A DNA stretch of 64,000 nucleotides. Source: Candidatus Fimenecus excrementigallinarum (GTDB lineage: Bacteria > Bacillota > Clostridia > Oscillospirales > Acutalibacteraceae). The stretch lies in the NCBI GenBank assembly GCA_018714805.1, contig DVMW01000033.1:1-64000 (forward strand). Reading direction: 5' to 3'. Within the stretch, counting starts at the first letter, position 1. Each line of letters starts with the position of its first letter. This document shows, piece by piece, positions 17,027-26,873 of this stretch. The notes under the pieces were generated by a model that worked only from the letters and a program-made list of their open reading frames with translations, ran no database searches and was not told the DNA's origin. The position numbers were made by a program, and so were the translations under genes.

Positions 17027-18292
17027 ATGGCACAAAAGCATTTCGGTTACAAGAGCAAAACAGACTTTCTTACATTTTTTTACTGCTGGATTGCCTATGC
17101 GGCGACGTATGTATGCCGGCTGAACTTTTCGGCGGCGACGCCGGAGCTGACGCGCGAGGGCGTGTTTTCCGAAGGCGAGATTGCGCACATTTCGTCGGCG
17201 TTTTTCGTCTGCTACGGCCTCGGGCAGCTGTTAAGCGGCGTAATCGGCGACCGGCTCGACACGCGGCGGATGATTTTTCTCGGCATGGCGGTGTCGGCCG
17301 TATGCAACCTGGGGCTTTTCTGCACGACGAATTACCTGCTGTTCCTCATTTTGTGGGGCCTCAACGGTGCGGCGCAGTCGCTGGTATGGTCGCCCATTTT
17401 AAAAATCGCCTCGTTAAACTTCGACGCAAAAACGCGCGACAAATTCGGCATCGACCTGTCGACGACCGTGCCGCTCGGGACGCTTTTGAGCTACGCGGTC
17501 AGCCTGTTTGCGCTGCTCCTTTTCCCGTGGCGGTACGTCTTTTTAAGCTGCGGGGCGGTGCTGCTTGCCGCTTCGCTTGTCTGGATTGGCGGCACGCGCA
17601 ATCTTTTCCGCACAAAGGGCGCGGCGCGCGCAGATGCCGTGCCGAACGCGCCGGCAAAGCCCGCGGACGCGAAAAAGACCTTTCTGCTGCTCGCCTGCAG
17701 CGGCGCGCTGCTGCTTTTGCTGCCTATCATGATACAGGGCACGCTGAAAGACAGCGTCACGCAATGGGTGCCGACCTTTTTTGCCGCGGAATTCGGCTCA
17801 AGCACGGTCTTTTCGCTGGCGCTGACCATGCTTTTGCCCATTGTCAACGTGACGGGCGCGTGGCTTGCAAAGGCGCTTGACCGGCGGCTGCACAACGAGG
17901 TTCTGACGGCGGTGTGCTTCTTTGTCGTCTCGGCGGTATTCCTTTTGCTGCTGCGGCTGTTCGGGGACAAAAGCCTTGTGCTGTCGCTTGTATGCATGGC
18001 GGGCGTGACGAACTGCATGTTCGCCGTCAACGTGCTGTACATCACGATTGTGCCGCTGCATTTTTCCAAAAGCGGGCGCGTGAGCACCATTGCGGGCTTT
18101 TTAAACGCCGCCGCTTACATCGGGTGCGGCGCGCTTAACCTGCTGGCCGGGCAGCTTTTGGAAGGAAACGACGGCTGGAACAGGCTGTTCTGGCTGTGGA
18201 TTTTCATCGCCGCCGCGGCAACGGCGCTCTCGCTTGCCGCCGCCCCGCTTTGGAAGCGGTTTTTGCAAAGCGACGACGCGGACACCGAATAA
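17027..18292 (+). CDS. MFS transporter, organophosphate:phosphate antiporter (OPA) type
   Basis: 421 residues, about 12 membrane helices. The N-terminus (FGYKSKTDFLTFFYCWIAYAATYVCRLNFSAATPEL) and the SGVIGDRLDTRRMIFLGM loop resemble GlpT/UhpT-family proteins, which exchange glycerol-3-phosphate or hexose phosphate for phosphate. Substrate not determined. ATG 17027 puts the start directly before the conserved region; its GAGG is a rather distant 12 bases upstream. Divergent to the phosphodiesterase and followed by a strong terminator. Confidence 0.8.
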   Translation: MAQKHFGYKSKTDFLTFFYCWIAYAATYVCRLNFSAATPELTREGVFSEGEIAHISSAFFVCYGLGQLLSGVIGDRLDTRRMIFLGMAVSAVCNLGLFCTTNYLLFLILWGLNGAAQSLVWSPILKIASLNFDAKTRDKFGIDLSTTVPLGTLLSYAVSLFALLLFPWRYVFLSCGAVLLAASLVWIGGTRNLFRTKGAARADAVPNAPAKPADAKKTFLLLACSGALLLLLPIMIQGTLKDSVTQWVPTFFAAEFGSSTVFSLALTMLLPIVNVTGAWLAKALDRRLHNEVLTAVCFFVVSAVFLLLLRLFGDKSLVLSLVCMAGVTNCMFAVNVLYITIVPLHFSKSGRVSTIAGFLNAAAYIGCGALNLLAGQLLEGNDGWNRLFWLWIFIAAAATALSLAAAPLWKRFLQSDDADTE

Positions 18293-18312
18293 CCGATTTC
18301 CCGCGCACAACG

Positions 18313-18338
18313 GCCGCCCCGTCTCGGGCGGCTTTTTT
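18313..18338 (+). terminator. Terminator of the MFS transporter gene
   Basis: Stem GCCGCCC (18313-18319) with GGGCGGC (18326-18332), then TTTTTT. Confidence 0.88.
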
Positions 18339-18681
18339 ATACGAACACGGCGCGGTACGCGTCGGCGGCGGCCGCCTCGGCAAAGACGGCGGTCACGACC
18401 GTTTCACGCAAAAGACAGCGAAGACGCAGCCGGCCGCGTTCGAGCCTTTCGGTACAGTCGCGGCCGTTGACGAAAACACGTTCGACGACGTACCCCGGCG
18501 CGGGCTCGAGGCACACGACCGCGGCGGAAAACAGGTGCGCCCGCGTTTTCGCGCAATAGAGCGTCCCGTTTTCGGCGGGCAGGAGCGTCAGCGGAACGGT
18601 ATAAACAGAAAAGAAAAGGCAAAGCAGAAGCACCGAAAGGCCGATGCAAAGACAGGCGCGCACGCGCCGCCGTTTTTGCAT
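18337..18681 (-). CDS. Small single-pass membrane protein, unknown
   Basis: 114 residues, not recognised. A basic N-terminus (QKRRRVRA) and one membrane helix (about 9-29) are followed by an extracytoplasmic part with APGYVVERVFVNGRDCTERLERGRLRLRCLLRETVVTAVFAE, which resembles a small Ig-like or repeat domain that describes a value at a given position (common in Firmicute surface proteins). ATG 18681 has GGGAGG very close upstream. Its stop overlaps the T tract of the convergent MFS terminator. Confidence 0.45.
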   Translation of the reverse strand: MQKRRRVRACLCIGLSVLLLCLFFSVYTVPLTLLPAENGTLYCAKTRAHLFSAAVVCLEPAPGYVVERVFVNGRDCTERLERGRLRLRCLLRETVVTAVFAEAAAADAYRAVFV

Positions 18682-18724
18682 ATGCCTCCCCCCTTCGCCG
18701 GTTCGCCTGTTTCTTTCGCCGCGC

Positions 18725-18752
18725 TTGCATTCCTGCAAAAAAATGATATACT
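18725..18752 (+). promoter_or_regulatory. Promoter of the ABC exporter operon
   Basis: TTGCAT (18725-18730), 16-base spacer, TATACT (18747-18752). Confidence 0.65.
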
Positions 18753-18791
18753 ATTAAAAACATTCCATCTGAAAAAATGGGGTCAAAACGC

Positions 18792-20507
18792 ATGCGGAAA
18801 TACTATGCGCTTTACAAAAAGCAATTTATCCTGGGGCCTGCCTGCAAGCTGACCGAGGCCATTTTGGAGCTTCTGGTGCCGCTTGTGATGGCGCGGATTG
18901 TCGACGTCGGCATTCCGAACAACGACGTGCCCTACATCCTGAAAATGGGGGCGCTGATGGTGCTGCTGGGCGCGGCGGGCCTGGGCTTCGCCGTCGTTTG
19001 CCAATACTGCGCCGCCGTTGCGCAGCAGGGCGTCGGCACGGTGCTGCGGCGTGATTTGCTGCACAAAATCCACACCCTTTCGAGCGCCGACCGCGCGGCG
19101 TTTTCCAACGCGACGCTGGTGACGCGCATCACCAACGACATCAATCAGATTCAGTCGGGCGTGGCGATGCTCATTCGGCTGGTGTTCCGCTCGCCGTTTC
19201 TGATTGCCGGCTCGCTTGTGATGGCCATGGCGCTGGATTTGCGGATGTCCGTCATCTTTTTCACCGCGGGCTTCATTGTCAGCGCCATCATGTATTATGT
19301 TTTGAGCCGGTCGCTGCCGCTGTACCGGAAAATCCAGCAAAAGCTCGACGGCCTTTTGCGCATCACTGGCGAAAATCTGTCGGGCGTGCGCGTTATCCGG
19401 GCATTTGTGCGCAGCCGGCACGAGACCGAGCGCTTTGCGGACGGAAACGAAAAGCTCACGCGCGTCTGTATGCGCGTCGCCCGTCTCAACGCCTATTTAA
19501 ACCCCCTGACCTTTGCCGTAATCAACCTCGGCATCGCCGCGCTGCTGGTTTTCGGCGGCTATAAGGTGGAGGCCGGGTCGCTGACGCAGGGCGAAATCAT
19601 TGCGCTGACCAATTATATGACGCAAATCCTTTTGTCCATTATCGTTTTTGCAAACGTTATCGTCGTGTTTACCAAGGCGGGCGCGAGCGTGGACCGCGTC
19701 AAGGAGGTTCTGGACGCCGAGCCGACCATGCACGAGGGTGCGCAGCACACGTTTGACGAAGCCGCAAACGCGGTGGAGGTCCGGCACGTGGACTTCTGCT
19801 TCCCGGATTCGGAGGAAAAGCTGCTGTCCGACGTGGATTTCACGATTCGCAGGGGCGAAACCGTCGGCATCATCGGCGGCACGGGCGCGGGCAAATCGGT
19901 GCTTGTGAACCTGCTTTTGCGCCTGTACGATGTGACGGGCGGCGAAATTCGCATTTTCGGCCGCGACGTGCGCGACTGCACCTTTGCCGCGCTGCGTTCG
20001 GCGGTGCACATCGTGTCGCAGGGCAGTAAGCTTTTCCAGGGCACGGTGCGGGAAAACCTCCTGTGCGGTAAGTCCGGTATTTCGCAAGAGGACCTGCAAA
20101 AGGCGCTGCGCATTGCGCAATGCGATTTCGTGGACAAGCTCCCTGAGGGGCTCGACGCGCCCGTGGAAGAGGGCGGCAAGAACTTTTCCGGCGGGCAGCG
20201 GCAGCGCCTGTGCGTGGCGCGCGCGCTGGTGGGCGACCCGGAGATTTTGATTTTTGACGATTCCTCGAGCGCGCTCGACTACGCGACCGACGCGCATATG
20301 CGCGCCGCGGTAAGCAAAGAGCTGCAGGGCAAAACGGTGCTGTATGTCGCCCAGCGCGTGAGCACCGTGCGGGCTGCCGATAAAATTATCCTGCTCGACG
20401 ACGGCGTGGTGCGCGGCATCGGGACGCATCAGACGCTGTATGCGGAAAACGAGCTGTACCGCGAAATTTGCGATTCGCAGCTTTCGGAAAGCGAGGCGGT
20501 ATCATGA
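18792..20507 (+). CDS. Heterodimeric ABC exporter, subunit with degenerate ATP site
   Basis: 571 residues: six-helix exporter domain (1-300) and ATPase domain. Walker A GGTGAGKSV, signature FSGGQRQRL. Walker B is LIFDDSSSALD, with Asp where the catalytic Glu is normal. In BmrCD/TM287-288-type exporters the subunit with this change makes the non-hydrolytic site. It overlaps the partner gene by 4 bases (ATGA). ATG 18792 is used because it matches the family start; an ATG 15 bases upstream is an alternative. Substrate unknown; relatives export drugs or peptides. Confidence 0.9.
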   Translation: MRKYYALYKKQFILGPACKLTEAILELLVPLVMARIVDVGIPNNDVPYILKMGALMVLLGAAGLGFAVVCQYCAAVAQQGVGTVLRRDLLHKIHTLSSADRAAFSNATLVTRITNDINQIQSGVAMLIRLVFRSPFLIAGSLVMAMALDLRMSVIFFTAGFIVSAIMYYVLSRSLPLYRKIQQKLDGLLRITGENLSGVRVIRAFVRSRHETERFADGNEKLTRVCMRVARLNAYLNPLTFAVINLGIAALLVFGGYKVEAGSLTQGEIIALTNYMTQILLSIIVFANVIVVFTKAGASVDRVKEVLDAEPTMHEGAQHTFDEAANAVEVRHVDFCFPDSEEKLLSDVDFTIRRGETVGIIGGTGAGKSVLVNLLLRLYDVTGGEIRIFGRDVRDCTFAALRSAVHIVSQGSKLFQGTVRENLLCGKSGISQEDLQKALRIAQCDFVDKLPEGLDAPVEEGGKNFSGGQRQRLCVARALVGDPEILIFDDSSSALDYATDAHMRAAVSKELQGKTVLYVAQRVSTVRAADKIILLDDGVVRGIGTHQTLYAENELYREICDSQLSESEAVS

Positions 20508-22231
20508 AGACGTTCAAACGGCTGCTTCGGTACGTCAGCCCCTTTAAGGCGAATCTTGTGTGGGCCGTTTTGTCGGCGTTCATCGGCATCCTCGGCTCGC
20601 TTTTGGTGCCCGTGTTTATCGGGCTTGCCGTGGACTGCATCGCGGGCACGGGCGCGGTCGATTTCCCGCGGCTGTTTCGCATCTGCATTGCGCTTGTCGT
20701 CTCGATTCTTATCTCGGCGCTGTTCCAATGGGTGATGACCTATCACTCCAACAAGCTTTCCTACCTGACGATGGAACGCCTGCGCGCCGAAGCGTTCGGG
20801 AAGCTGACGCGCGTCCCCCTTTCCTATGTGGACGCCACGCCGCACGGCGACATCCTCAACACCGTGGTCACGGACATCGACATTGTGGGCACGGGGCTTT
20901 TGCAGGGCTTTACGCAGGTGTTTTCGGGCGTGGTGACCATTCTCGGGACGCTGGTGTTCATGTTCGTCATCCACCCGCTTCTGGCGCTCGTCGTTATCGT
21001 GCTGACGCCCCTCTCCTTCTTTGTTTCGGGCTTTATTGCCCGCCGCTCGCACGACAAGTACCGCGAGCAGGCCAAGCTGCGCGGGCAGATGAGCGGGTAC
21101 GCGTCGGAAATGATTGCCGACGAAACGCTGGTCAAGACCTACTGCATGGAGGAGAGCATCGAGGAAAAATATGACGACATGAACCGGCGTCTGCAAAAGG
21201 TCGGCGTGATTGCGCATTTTTACTCGGCGCTTTCCAACCCCTGCACGCGGTTTGTCAACGCCATGGTCTACGCCGCGGTGGCGATTGCGGGCGCGTATAT
21301 GTGCGTGCGCGGGAGCTTGAGCATCGGGGAGCTGACCTCCTTCCTTTCCTACTGCTCGCAGTACACCAAGCCCTTCAACGAAATCTCGGGCGTTGTCGCA
21401 GAGTTCCAGAACGCGCTCGCAAGCGCCGACCGCGTGTTCCGGCTGCTCGACGAACCGGAGGAAGCCGACGACAGCGCCGCCCCGGCCCTGCAGGTCAAAA
21501 CCGGCGCGGTGCGGTTTTCGGACGTGGCGTTCTCCTATACGCCCAAAAAGCCGCTTATCCGGGACTTCTCTCTGGATGTGCAAAGCGGCCAGACCGTCGC
21601 CGTCGTCGGGCCCACGGGCTGCGGCAAAACGACGCTTATCAACCTGTTGATGCGGTTTTACGATACAAACGGCGGCGCCATTACCGTGGACGGACAGAAC
21701 ATCCGCGACGTTTCGCGCGCGAGTCTGCGCGGGGCGTTCGGCATGGTGCTGCAGGACACCTGGCTTTTTGAGGGCACGGTGCGCGACAACATCGCCTACG
21801 GCGTGCCGGACGCAACACTCGCGGACGTCGTGGCGGCGGCGAAGGCCGCGCACGCCCACAGCTTCATCAAGCGCCTGCCCGACGGCTACGACACGGTGCT
21901 GACGGAAAACGGCGAAAACATTTCCGAAGGGCAAAAGCAGCTTTTGTCCATTGCGCGGGTCATGCTGCAAAAGCCGCCGATGCTCATTTTGGATGAAGCA
22001 ACCTCCTCGATTGACACACGCACCGAGCTGCGCATCCAGAAGGCGTTTGCCGAGCTTATGGAGGGGCGTACAAGCTTCATTGTGGCGCACCGCCTTTCCA
22101 CGATTCGCAACGCCGACATCATTCTGGTCATGCGCGACGGGCAGATTGTGGAAACCGGCCGGCACGAGGAGCTGCTCGAAAAGCGCGGGGCGTATTACAC
22201 GCTGTATAACAGCCAGTTCGCCGTGCGGTAA
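20504..22231 (+). CDS. Heterodimeric ABC exporter, catalytic subunit
   Basis: 575 residues, six-helix exporter domain plus ATPase. Walker A GPTGCGKTT, Walker B LILDEATSSID with the catalytic Glu, and H-loop IVAHRLST. The signature is ISEGQKQLL rather than LSGGQ. Pairing this altered signature with the partner's altered Walker B gives one degenerate and one active ATP site, as in known asymmetric exporters. Its stop codon lies inside the left arm of the inverted repeat at 22229-22388. Confidence 0.9.
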   Translation: MKTFKRLLRYVSPFKANLVWAVLSAFIGILGSLLVPVFIGLAVDCIAGTGAVDFPRLFRICIALVVSILISALFQWVMTYHSNKLSYLTMERLRAEAFGKLTRVPLSYVDATPHGDILNTVVTDIDIVGTGLLQGFTQVFSGVVTILGTLVFMFVIHPLLALVVIVLTPLSFFVSGFIARRSHDKYREQAKLRGQMSGYASEMIADETLVKTYCMEESIEEKYDDMNRRLQKVGVIAHFYSALSNPCTRFVNAMVYAAVAIAGAYMCVRGSLSIGELTSFLSYCSQYTKPFNEISGVVAEFQNALASADRVFRLLDEPEEADDSAAPALQVKTGAVRFSDVAFSYTPKKPLIRDFSLDVQSGQTVAVVGPTGCGKTTLINLLMRFYDTNGGAITVDGQNIRDVSRASLRGAFGMVLQDTWLFEGTVRDNIAYGVPDATLADVVAAAKAAHAHSFIKRLPDGYDTVLTENGENISEGQKQLLSIARVMLQKPPMLILDEATSSIDTRTELRIQKAFAELMEGRTSFIVAHRLSTIRNADIILVMRDGQIVETGRHEELLEKRGAYYTLYNSQFAVR

Positions 22232-22388
22232 GCTGCCGGGCGTCGAACCCGATATGCCGAAAACGCACCGGTGGGGCGCCTTTTCCCCTTTTCGCCCTTG
22301 CCGGGCTGACGTATGGCGAAAATTTTAACGCTGCCCGCGCGGGAAGGGGCCGCCCAAAACCATATTGGGCTCGATTCCCGGCAGCTTA
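22229..22388. repeat. Inverted pair of 28-base T-arm-like segments flanking 104 bases
   Basis: Arms 22229-22256 and 22361-22388 are inverted copies matching at 24 of 28 positions. Each arm reads, in the tRNA sense, as a T-arm-like stem-loop (GGGTTCGA...CCC and GGGCTCGATTCCC). The left arm includes the stop codon of the exporter gene. The rest of 22232-22475 holds only the terminator that follows. Confidence 0.7.
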
Positions 22389-22399
22389 ACAGAAACGAC

Positions 22400-22445
22400 A
22401 GACGGGAAAGGCAGAGACAAAAGCTCTGTCTTTCCCGTCTTTTTA
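22400..22445 (+). terminator. Terminator of the ABC exporter operon
   Basis: About 17 base pairs with one G-T pair (22400-22416 with 22424-22440, loop ACAAAAG region), then TTTTT. Confidence 0.85.
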
Positions 22446-22475
22446 TGCAGATTCCAAGAATAAGGAGCAACGGTT

Positions 22476-23375
22476 ATGGAGACGGCGAAGACTTTGGAAA
22501 GCTTTTTGCGCGCGCATTCAGAAGAACCCATAAGCGCCCTAAAACGCCTTGGCGGCGGGTACTATGCGGATGTATATCTTGTGCAATGCGGCAAGGATGG
22601 CCCGACAGTACTGAAAGCCTATAAACAGGCGGGCGTTATGCAGGAAGAAACTGCACAGCTTAAGACTTTGCGCAAACACGCCGCCGTGCCGATGCCGCGC
22701 GTTTTATGGACGCATGAAGCGGATGCAGAGCTTCCTTTCGATGTGCTTGCCATGGACTTCCTGCCCGGCACAAACGGCGGCGCCGTGCGGTATTTCAGCC
22801 GCAACAAGCGCGAACACCTTGCCGAACAGGTTGTGGATATTCTTTTGCGGTTTCATGCCGCAGAAAGCCCAGACGGTTTTGGGGAGATTGTTTCCAAGAC
22901 GCGATATGCGACCTTTCAAGACTATTACAAACCAAGAGCCGCCGTCGTTTTAGAGAAGGCGTCGAAGTTGGATATGCCAAAAGCGGTTTTTGCAACGGCT
23001 AAGTCGGCGTTCGAGCAGTTTGATTCGATTTTTTACCTGCCGATTGCGCGCGCATCGCTCATTCACGGGGATTACAATATGTGGAACGTTTTAGTGGACA
23101 AAACGGCGTGCAGGGTGACCGCTGTCATCGACCCGTGCAACGGCTGTTGGGCAGACAGTGAAATGGATTTATACCAGCTGAATAACGCGAACGGCAAACA
23201 ACTTCGGCTTTTGGAAACCTACGCCAGGAAAAAGCCGCTGAGCGAAAATTTCGCGCAAAAAAACGCCTTTTACGAGCTGTTTACGGAGCTGGAGCATTAT
23301 GCTCGCTCTGGCGTGCCGGTCATTAAGAATCGCATTGAAAAGCAGGCTAAAGCGTTGAAAAGTTTTTTACGCTAA
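22476..23375 (+). CDS. APH-family phosphotransferase (aminoglycoside/small-molecule kinase-like)
   Basis: 299 residues. Catalytic loop LIHGDYNMWNVLVD and metal site VIDPCNGCWADSEMDLYQL fit the aminoglycoside phosphotransferase/fructosamine kinase superfamily; the N-lobe has LGGGYYADVYLV as the glycine-rich loop. The substrate could be an antibiotic, sugar or choline-like molecule and cannot be chosen from sequence. ATG 22476 follows AAGGAG at 8 bases. Its codon use is less GC-rich than its neighbours, which suggests recent transfer. Confidence 0.75.
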   Translation: METAKTLESFLRAHSEEPISALKRLGGGYYADVYLVQCGKDGPTVLKAYKQAGVMQEETAQLKTLRKHAAVPMPRVLWTHEADAELPFDVLAMDFLPGTNGGAVRYFSRNKREHLAEQVVDILLRFHAAESPDGFGEIVSKTRYATFQDYYKPRAAVVLEKASKLDMPKAVFATAKSAFEQFDSIFYLPIARASLIHGDYNMWNVLVDKTACRVTAVIDPCNGCWADSEMDLYQLNNANGKQLRLLETYARKKPLSENFAQKNAFYELFTELEHYARSGVPVIKNRIEKQAKALKSFLR

Positions 23376-23404
23376 GAAAAAGGCGAACCGGAAAGGTTAT
23401 AAAA

Positions 23405-23441
23405 AGACCCCGAAACCCTGCAAGCAGGATTTCGGGGTTTG
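23405..23441. terminator. Bidirectional terminator between the APH gene and tuf
   Basis: Stem 23407-23415 with 23430-23438 plus inner CCTGC/GCAGG. It is followed by TTTGTTTT on the plus strand and TCTTTTTAT on the minus strand. Confidence 0.85.
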
Positions 23442-23474
23442 TTTTGTGCAAACCGTGTGTTTCTCGAACAGGGA

Positions 23475-24677
23475 TTAGTCGGAAACCTCGGTAACAACGC
23501 CCGAACCAACGGTACGGCCGCCTTCACGGATAGCGAAGCGAAGGCCCTTTTCGATGGCAATCGGGGTAATCAGCTCAACGTCCATGTCGACGTTGTCGCC
23601 GGGCATGCACATCTCGGTGCCCTCGGGCAGGGTGATGATGCCGGTAACGTCGGTGGTACGGAAATAGAACTGCGGGCGATAGTTGTTGAAGAACGGGGTG
23701 TGACGGCCGCCTTCATCCTTGGTCAGGACGTAAACCTGGCCCTTGAACTTGGTGTAGGGGTGAATGGAACCGGGCTTGGAAAGAACCTGGCCGCGTTCCA
23801 CTTCGGTTCTCTGGATGCCGCGAAGCAGCGCGCCGATGTTGTCGCCCGCCTCCGCGTAATCGAGGGTCTTGCGGAACATTTCGATACCGGTAACAACGGT
23901 CTTTTTCTTCTCATCGGTAAGGCCGACAATCTCGACTTCCTCGCCGGTCTTGAGCTGACCGCGCTCCACACGGCCCGTAACGACGGTGCCGCGGCCGGAA
24001 ATGGTCATAACGTCCTCGATGGGCATCAGGAACGGCTGGTCCGCCTTGCGGTCCGGCGTCGGGATGTAGCTGTCGACCGCATCCATAAGGTCCCAGATGG
24101 GCTTAAGCTCCGGCGCGTCGATGTCGTCGCCGTTGTACTCCAGCGCCTTGAGCGCGGAACCCACGATAATCGGGGTGTCGTCGCCCGGGAAGCCGTACTC
24201 GTTGAGGGTCTCGCGGACTTCCATTTCGACGAGCTCGAGCAGCTCGGGGTCGTCGACCTGGTCAGCCTTGTTGAGAAAAACGATGATATACGGCACGCCG
24301 ACCTGACGCGCAAGCAGCAGGTGCTCCTTGGTCTGCGCCATCGGGCCGTCGGTCGCCGCGATAACCAGAATCGCGCCGTCCATCTGCGCCGCGCCGGTAA
24401 TCATGTTCTTGATATAGTCGGCGTGGCCCGGGCAGTCAACGTGAGCATAGTGACGCTTCTCGGTCTCATACTCAACGTGGGCGGTGTTGATGGTGATGCC
24501 GCGCTCGCGCTCTTCGGGAGCCTTGTCAATCATGTCATAGGCTTCGAACTTGGCGTAGCCCTTCATCGCGAGGGTCTTGGTGATTGCAGCCGTCAACGTG
24601 GTCTTACCGTGGTCAACGTGACCGATGGTACCAATGTTAACGTGGGGTTTGGTTCTTTCGAATTTTTCCTTTGCCAT
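23475..24677 (-). CDS. tuf: Elongation factor Tu
   Basis: 400 residues, full length. G1 [10 protein letters not shown]3 DCPGHADY, G4 NKAD and G5 SALK are present, then domains 2 and 3 ending [14 protein letters not shown]. It carries aminoacyl-tRNA to the ribosome. ATG 24677 ([13 protein letters not shown]) follows AAGGAGG at the standard distance. Last gene of the str cluster, with an additional promoter in front (24734-24762), consistent with the high demand for EF-Tu. Confidence 0.98.
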   Translation of the reverse strand: MAKEKFERTKPHVNIGTIGHVDHGKTTLTAAITKTLAMKGYAKFEAYDMIDKAPEERERGITINTAHVEYETEKRHYAHVDCPGHADYIKNMITGAAQMDGAILVIAATDGPMAQTKEHLLLARQVGVPYIIVFLNKADQVDDPELLELVEMEVRETLNEYGFPGDDTPIIVGSALKALEYNGDDIDAPELKPIWDLMDAVDSYIPTPDRKADQPFLMPIEDVMTISGRGTVVTGRVERGQLKTGEEVEIVGLTDEKKKTVVTGIEMFRKTLDYAEAGDNIGALLRGIQRTEVERGQVLSKPGSIHPYTKFKGQVYVLTKDEGGRHTPFFNNYRPQFYFRTTDVTGIITLPEGTEMCMPGDNVDMDVELITPIAIEKGLRFAIREGGRTVGSGVVTEVSD

Positions 24678-24733
24678 TGGAATTTCCTCCTTGTAATAGA
24701 TGCAAGAATCACACTTTTGCACTATGTGCAGTT

Positions 24734-24762
24734 ATTTTACCAACAAACGGATAAAATTTCAA
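24734..24762 (-). promoter_or_regulatory. Separate promoter of tuf
   Basis: TTGAAA (24762-24757), 17-base spacer, TAAAAT (24739-24734) on the minus strand, in the 99-base fusA-tuf gap. A small hairpin (TGCAC-ATA-GTGCA) follows near the RNA start. Confidence 0.65.
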
Positions 24763-24776
24763 GTGTTTTTCGAAAA

Positions 24777-26855
24777 TTAGTCCTTCTTTGTCCGCTCGGA
24801 AATAATCTTTTCCGCGATGGACTTCGGCACTTCCTTGTACCCGTCGGGTTCCATGACGTACTGGCCGCGGCCCTGCGTCTTGGAACGAAGGTCCGTCGCG
24901 TAGCCGAACATCTCGGACAGCGGGACGTGCGCGTTAATCTGCTTCACGCCGCTTCTGTCCTCAAAGCCCTGAATCTCGCCGCGGCGGGCGTTCAGGTCAC
25001 CTATCACGTCGCCCATGTACTCTTCCGGCACAATGACGACGACCTTCATAATGGGCTCCAAAAGCACCGGGTCGGCCTTGCGCGCAGCATCCTTGAACGC
25101 CATAGAACCGGCAATCTTGAACGCCATTTCCGAGGAGTCGACCTCGTGATACGAGCCGTCGTACAGCGTAACCTTGACGTCCACGACGGAGTAGCCCGCC
25201 AAAACGCCGGACTGCATCGCTCCCTGGATACCCGCGTCGACCGGCGCGATGTATTCCTTCGGAATGGCGCCGCCGACGATGTTGTTGACAAACTCATACC
25301 CTTGGCCGGGGTTGGGCTCGATGTTAATCTTGACGTGACCGTACTGACCCTTACCGCCGGACTGCCGCGCGTACTTCGTGTCGGAGGACGACGGCTTGCG
25401 GATGGTCTCGCGGTACGCAACCTGCGGCTTGCCGACGTTCGCTTCGACCTTGAATTCGCGAAGCAGGCGGTCGACGATAATCTCCAGGTGCAGCTCGCCC
25501 ATGCCGGCGATGATGGTCTGGCCTGTTTCCTCGTCCGTATAGCACTTAAAGGTCGGGTCCTCTTCCGCGAGCTTCTGCAGGCCGATGCCCATCTTTTCCT
25601 GACCGGCTTTGGTCTTGGGCTCAATGGCAACGCGGATAACGGGGTCCGGGAAGTTCATGGACTCGAGGATAATCGGGTGTTTTTCGTCGCAGAGCGTGTC
25701 GCCCGTCGTGGTGTTCTTTAGACCCACGGCGGCGGCGATGTCGCCGGAATAGCAGACGTCGAGGTCCTCGCGGTGGTTGGCGTGCATCTGCAAAATGCGG
25801 CCCATACGCTCGCGGTTGTCCTTGACGGAGTTGTAAACGCTCGCACCCGCTTCCACCGTGCCGGAATAGACGCGGAAGTAGCAGATTTTACCGACGTACG
25901 GGTCGGTCGCAATCTTGAACGCCAGCGCGGCGAACGGCTCGGTGTCGGAAGCATGGCGCTCCTCTTCCTCGTCCGTATCGGGGTTGACGCCCTTGATAGC
26001 GGGGATGTCCGTCGGGGCGGGCATATAGTCCACAATCGCGTCCAGAAGCGGCTGAACGCCCTTGTTGCGGTAGGAGGTGCCGCAGGTAATCGGCACCATG
26101 GTGTTCGCAATGGTGGACTTGCGGATAGTCCGCTTGATTTCTTCGACGGTGAGCTCCTCGCCGTTGAAGTATTTCTCCATGAGCTCGTCATCCTGCTCGG
26201 CGACGTGTTCGATAAGCTGGGTGCGGTATTTTTCCGCCAGCTCCTTCATGTCGTCGGGAATCGGCTCGCGGCGGACGTCCTTGCCGAGGTCGTCGTAGTA
26301 AATCTCGGCGTCCATTTCAACAAGGTCCACAATGCCCTTGAAGGTGTCCTCGCAGCCGATAGGCAGCTGGATGGGCACGGGGTTGCAGTGGAACCGCTCG
26401 TTGACCATGTCGAGCACGCGGTAGAAGTCCGCGCCCATGATGTCCATTTTGTTGACATAAATCATGCGCGGAACATGGTATTCGTCCGCCTGGCGCCAAA
26501 CCGTTTCCGACTGGGGCTCAACGCCGCCCTTCGCGCACAGGACGGTCACGGAACCGTCGAGAACGCGCAGGGAACGCTGCACCTCTACCGTGAAGTCAAC
26601 GTGGCCGGGCGTGTCGATGATATTGATACGATGGTCCTTCCAAAAGCAGGTGGTCGCCGCCGAGGTAATCGTGATGCCGCGTTCCTGCTCCTGCGCCATC
26701 CAGTCCATGGTGGCGTCGCCGTCGTGCGTTTCACCAATCTTGTGGTTTACGCCGGTATAGAACAGGATGCGCTCGGTGGTGGTCGTTTTCCCCGCGTCGA
26801 TGTGCGCCATGATACCAATATTTCTTGTTTTTTCAAGAGATACCTTTCTTGGCAT
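24777..26855 (-). CDS. fusA: Elongation factor G
   Basis: 692 residues, normal EF-G length. G1 [11 protein letters not shown]3 DTPGHVDF and G4 NKMD are present, followed by domains II-V (ending [24 protein letters not shown]). It catalyses ribosomal translocation and, with RRF, recycling. ATG 26855 follows GGGAG. It lies 18 bases after rpsG in the conserved rpsL-rpsG-fusA-tuf order. Confidence 0.98.
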   Translation of the reverse strand: MPRKVSLEKTRNIGIMAHIDAGKTTTTERILFYTGVNHKIGETHDGDATMDWMAQEQERGITITSAATTCFWKDHRINIIDTPGHVDFTVEVQRSLRVLDGSVTVLCAKGGVEPQSETVWRQADEYHVPRMIYVNKMDIMGADFYRVLDMVNERFHCNPVPIQLPIGCEDTFKGIVDLVEMDAEIYYDDLGKDVRREPIPDDMKELAEKYRTQLIEHVAEQDDELMEKYFNGEELTVEEIKRTIRKSTIANTMVPITCGTSYRNKGVQPLLDAIVDYMPAPTDIPAIKGVNPDTDEEEERHASDTEPFAALAFKIATDPYVGKICYFRVYSGTVEAGASVYNSVKDNRERMGRILQMHANHREDLDVCYSGDIAAAVGLKNTTTGDTLCDEKHPIILESMNFPDPVIRVAIEPKTKAGQEKMGIGLQKLAEEDPTFKCYTDEETGQTIIAGMGELHLEIIVDRLLREFKVEANVGKPQVAYRETIRKPSSSDTKYARQSGGKGQYGHVKINIEPNPGQGYEFVNNIVGGAIPKEYIAPVDAGIQGAMQSGVLAGYSVVDVKVTLYDGSYHEVDSSEMAFKIAGSMAFKDAARKADPVLLEPIMKVVVIVPEEYMGDVIGDLNARRGEIQGFEDRSGVKQINAHVPLSEMFGYATDLRSKTQGRGQYVMEPDGYKEVPKSIAEKIISERTKKD

Positions 26856-26873
26856 AGCATTCTCCCTCGGTGA

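Noticed and set aside
23439..25721. Long plus-strand frame spanning the antisense of tuf and fusA
   Set aside because: It crosses two conserved genes and a terminator; composition is that of an antisense shadow.
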